Below, one piece after another: positions 40,795 to 41,003 of a stretch of 41,003 nt of DNA; the first letter of the stretch is position 1; each line of letters starts with the position of its first letter. The notes beneath the pieces are model-generated. The model was not told the origin of the DNA and searched no databases. It was given only the letters and a program-made list of their open reading frames with translations. Source of the DNA: [Eubacterium] saphenum (GTDB lineage Bacteria > Bacillota > Clostridia > Lachnospirales > Anaerotignaceae); assembly GCA_004557645.1 (NCBI GenBank), contig SFGI01000017.1, positions 1 through 41,003 of the forward strand, written 5' to 3'. Position numbers and translations under genes: made by a program.

Positions 40795-40852
40795 ATTATC
40801 CGCTGCTGAAAAGCAGAAAACGAATCAAGTCAAAAGGTACTTTAAAAAGTAC

Positions 40853-40881
40853 TTGACACCAAAAGGAAGATTTGATAAAAT
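40853..40881 (+). promoter_or_regulatory. rRNA operon promoter P4
   Basis: TTGACA (40853-40858), 17-bp spacer and TAAAAT (40876-40881), followed by AATCTTCGCTGCTGACAAAG. Confidence 0.85.
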
Positions 40882-40886
40882 AATCT

Positions 40887-41003
40887 TCGCTGCTGACAAA
40901 GCAGACTTGATCCTTGAAAACTGAACAATGGATATGAACACACAACCCATAGTCAATTCAAGCAAACGGAAACGAATGCTAAAAGACAGTTTGCCGGTTT
41001 AGA
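40887..41003 (+). promoter_or_regulatory. rRNA operon leader (16S gene lies beyond the window)
   Basis: After P4 comes CTGCTGACAAAGCAG, a small hairpin. CCTTGAAAACTGAACAATG (40912-40930) follows, a sequence typical of Firmicute rRNA leaders and spacers near the antitermination box A. The 5' end of mature 16S rRNA (AGAGTTTGATC) is not reached by 41003. Confidence 0.75.

Noticed and set aside
40912..41003. Start of the 16S rRNA gene inside the window
   Set aside because: The conserved 5' end of 16S rRNA is not reached; only leader sequence is present.

Overview
The window looks like a chromosomal segment of an anaerobic, low-to-mid GC Firmicute of class Clostridia. A Lachnospiraceae/Anaerotignum-like gut anaerobe would fit, but genus is inference. 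The reasons are purine-rich ribosome-binding sites (AAAGGAGG type), sigma-A promoters (TTGACA/TATAAT), an [FeFe]-hydrogenase, a hybrid-cluster protein, purine/xanthine hydroxylase genes and a Clostridia-style rRNA leader. No phage, IS, CRISPR or tRNA is visible.

Layout. 1-765: the tail of a membrane protein, then an AT-rich stretch with a broken small gene. 766-2797: a MerR regulator divergent from an aldo/keto reductase and an FMN-binding flavoprotein with an iron-sulfur-type Cys motif. 2868-11264: a nickel block. A promoter, a structured leader with an intrinsic terminator and an alternative helix, a five-gene nickel/peptide-type ABC importer and larE-larB-larC (nickel-pincer cofactor synthesis) follow each other with little or no spacing. 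11371-13913: hcp, divergent from a Crp/Fnr-type regulator, with a perfect inverted repeat between them. 14175-17752: a two-gene [FeFe]-hydrogenase whose partner subunit joins a NuoF-type iron-sulfur domain to a GltD-type flavin reductase. 18167-24560: two NCS2 purine permeases, then a three-subunit molybdenum hydroxylase (xdhB, xdhC, xdhA).

24655-37015 is a maturation operon for a selenium-containing molybdenum hydroxylase: selD, a DUF3343 protein, a cysteine-desulfurase-like enzyme, yedF, yqeB, a short ModE-like regulator, a MocA-like nucleotidyltransferase, a molybdopterin-binding protein, modABC, moaA, moaC, a MogA/MoaE-like fusion and a YqeC/XdhC fusion. No selA, selB or tRNA-Sec is present, so SelD here most likely feeds a labile selenium cofactor rather than selenocysteine. 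The permeases bring in the substrate, XdhABC oxidises it, ModABC supplies molybdate, Moa/Mog/Moc proteins build the cofactor, and SelD/YedF/YqeB/YqeC/XdhC supply selenium or finish the enzyme.

37182-39215: an ACT-domain/UPF0210 pair behind a long leader RNA with two alternative folds. 39306-40507: panC behind a leader with an antiterminator/terminator pair. 40565-41003: four tandem strong promoters and the leader of an rRNA operon whose 16S gene begins beyond the window.

The most promising undescribed elements are the three structured leaders (nickel importer, ACT/UPF0210, panC), the MogA-MoaE-like fusion and the domain-permuted YqeC-XdhC fusion. None could be tested against databases here.
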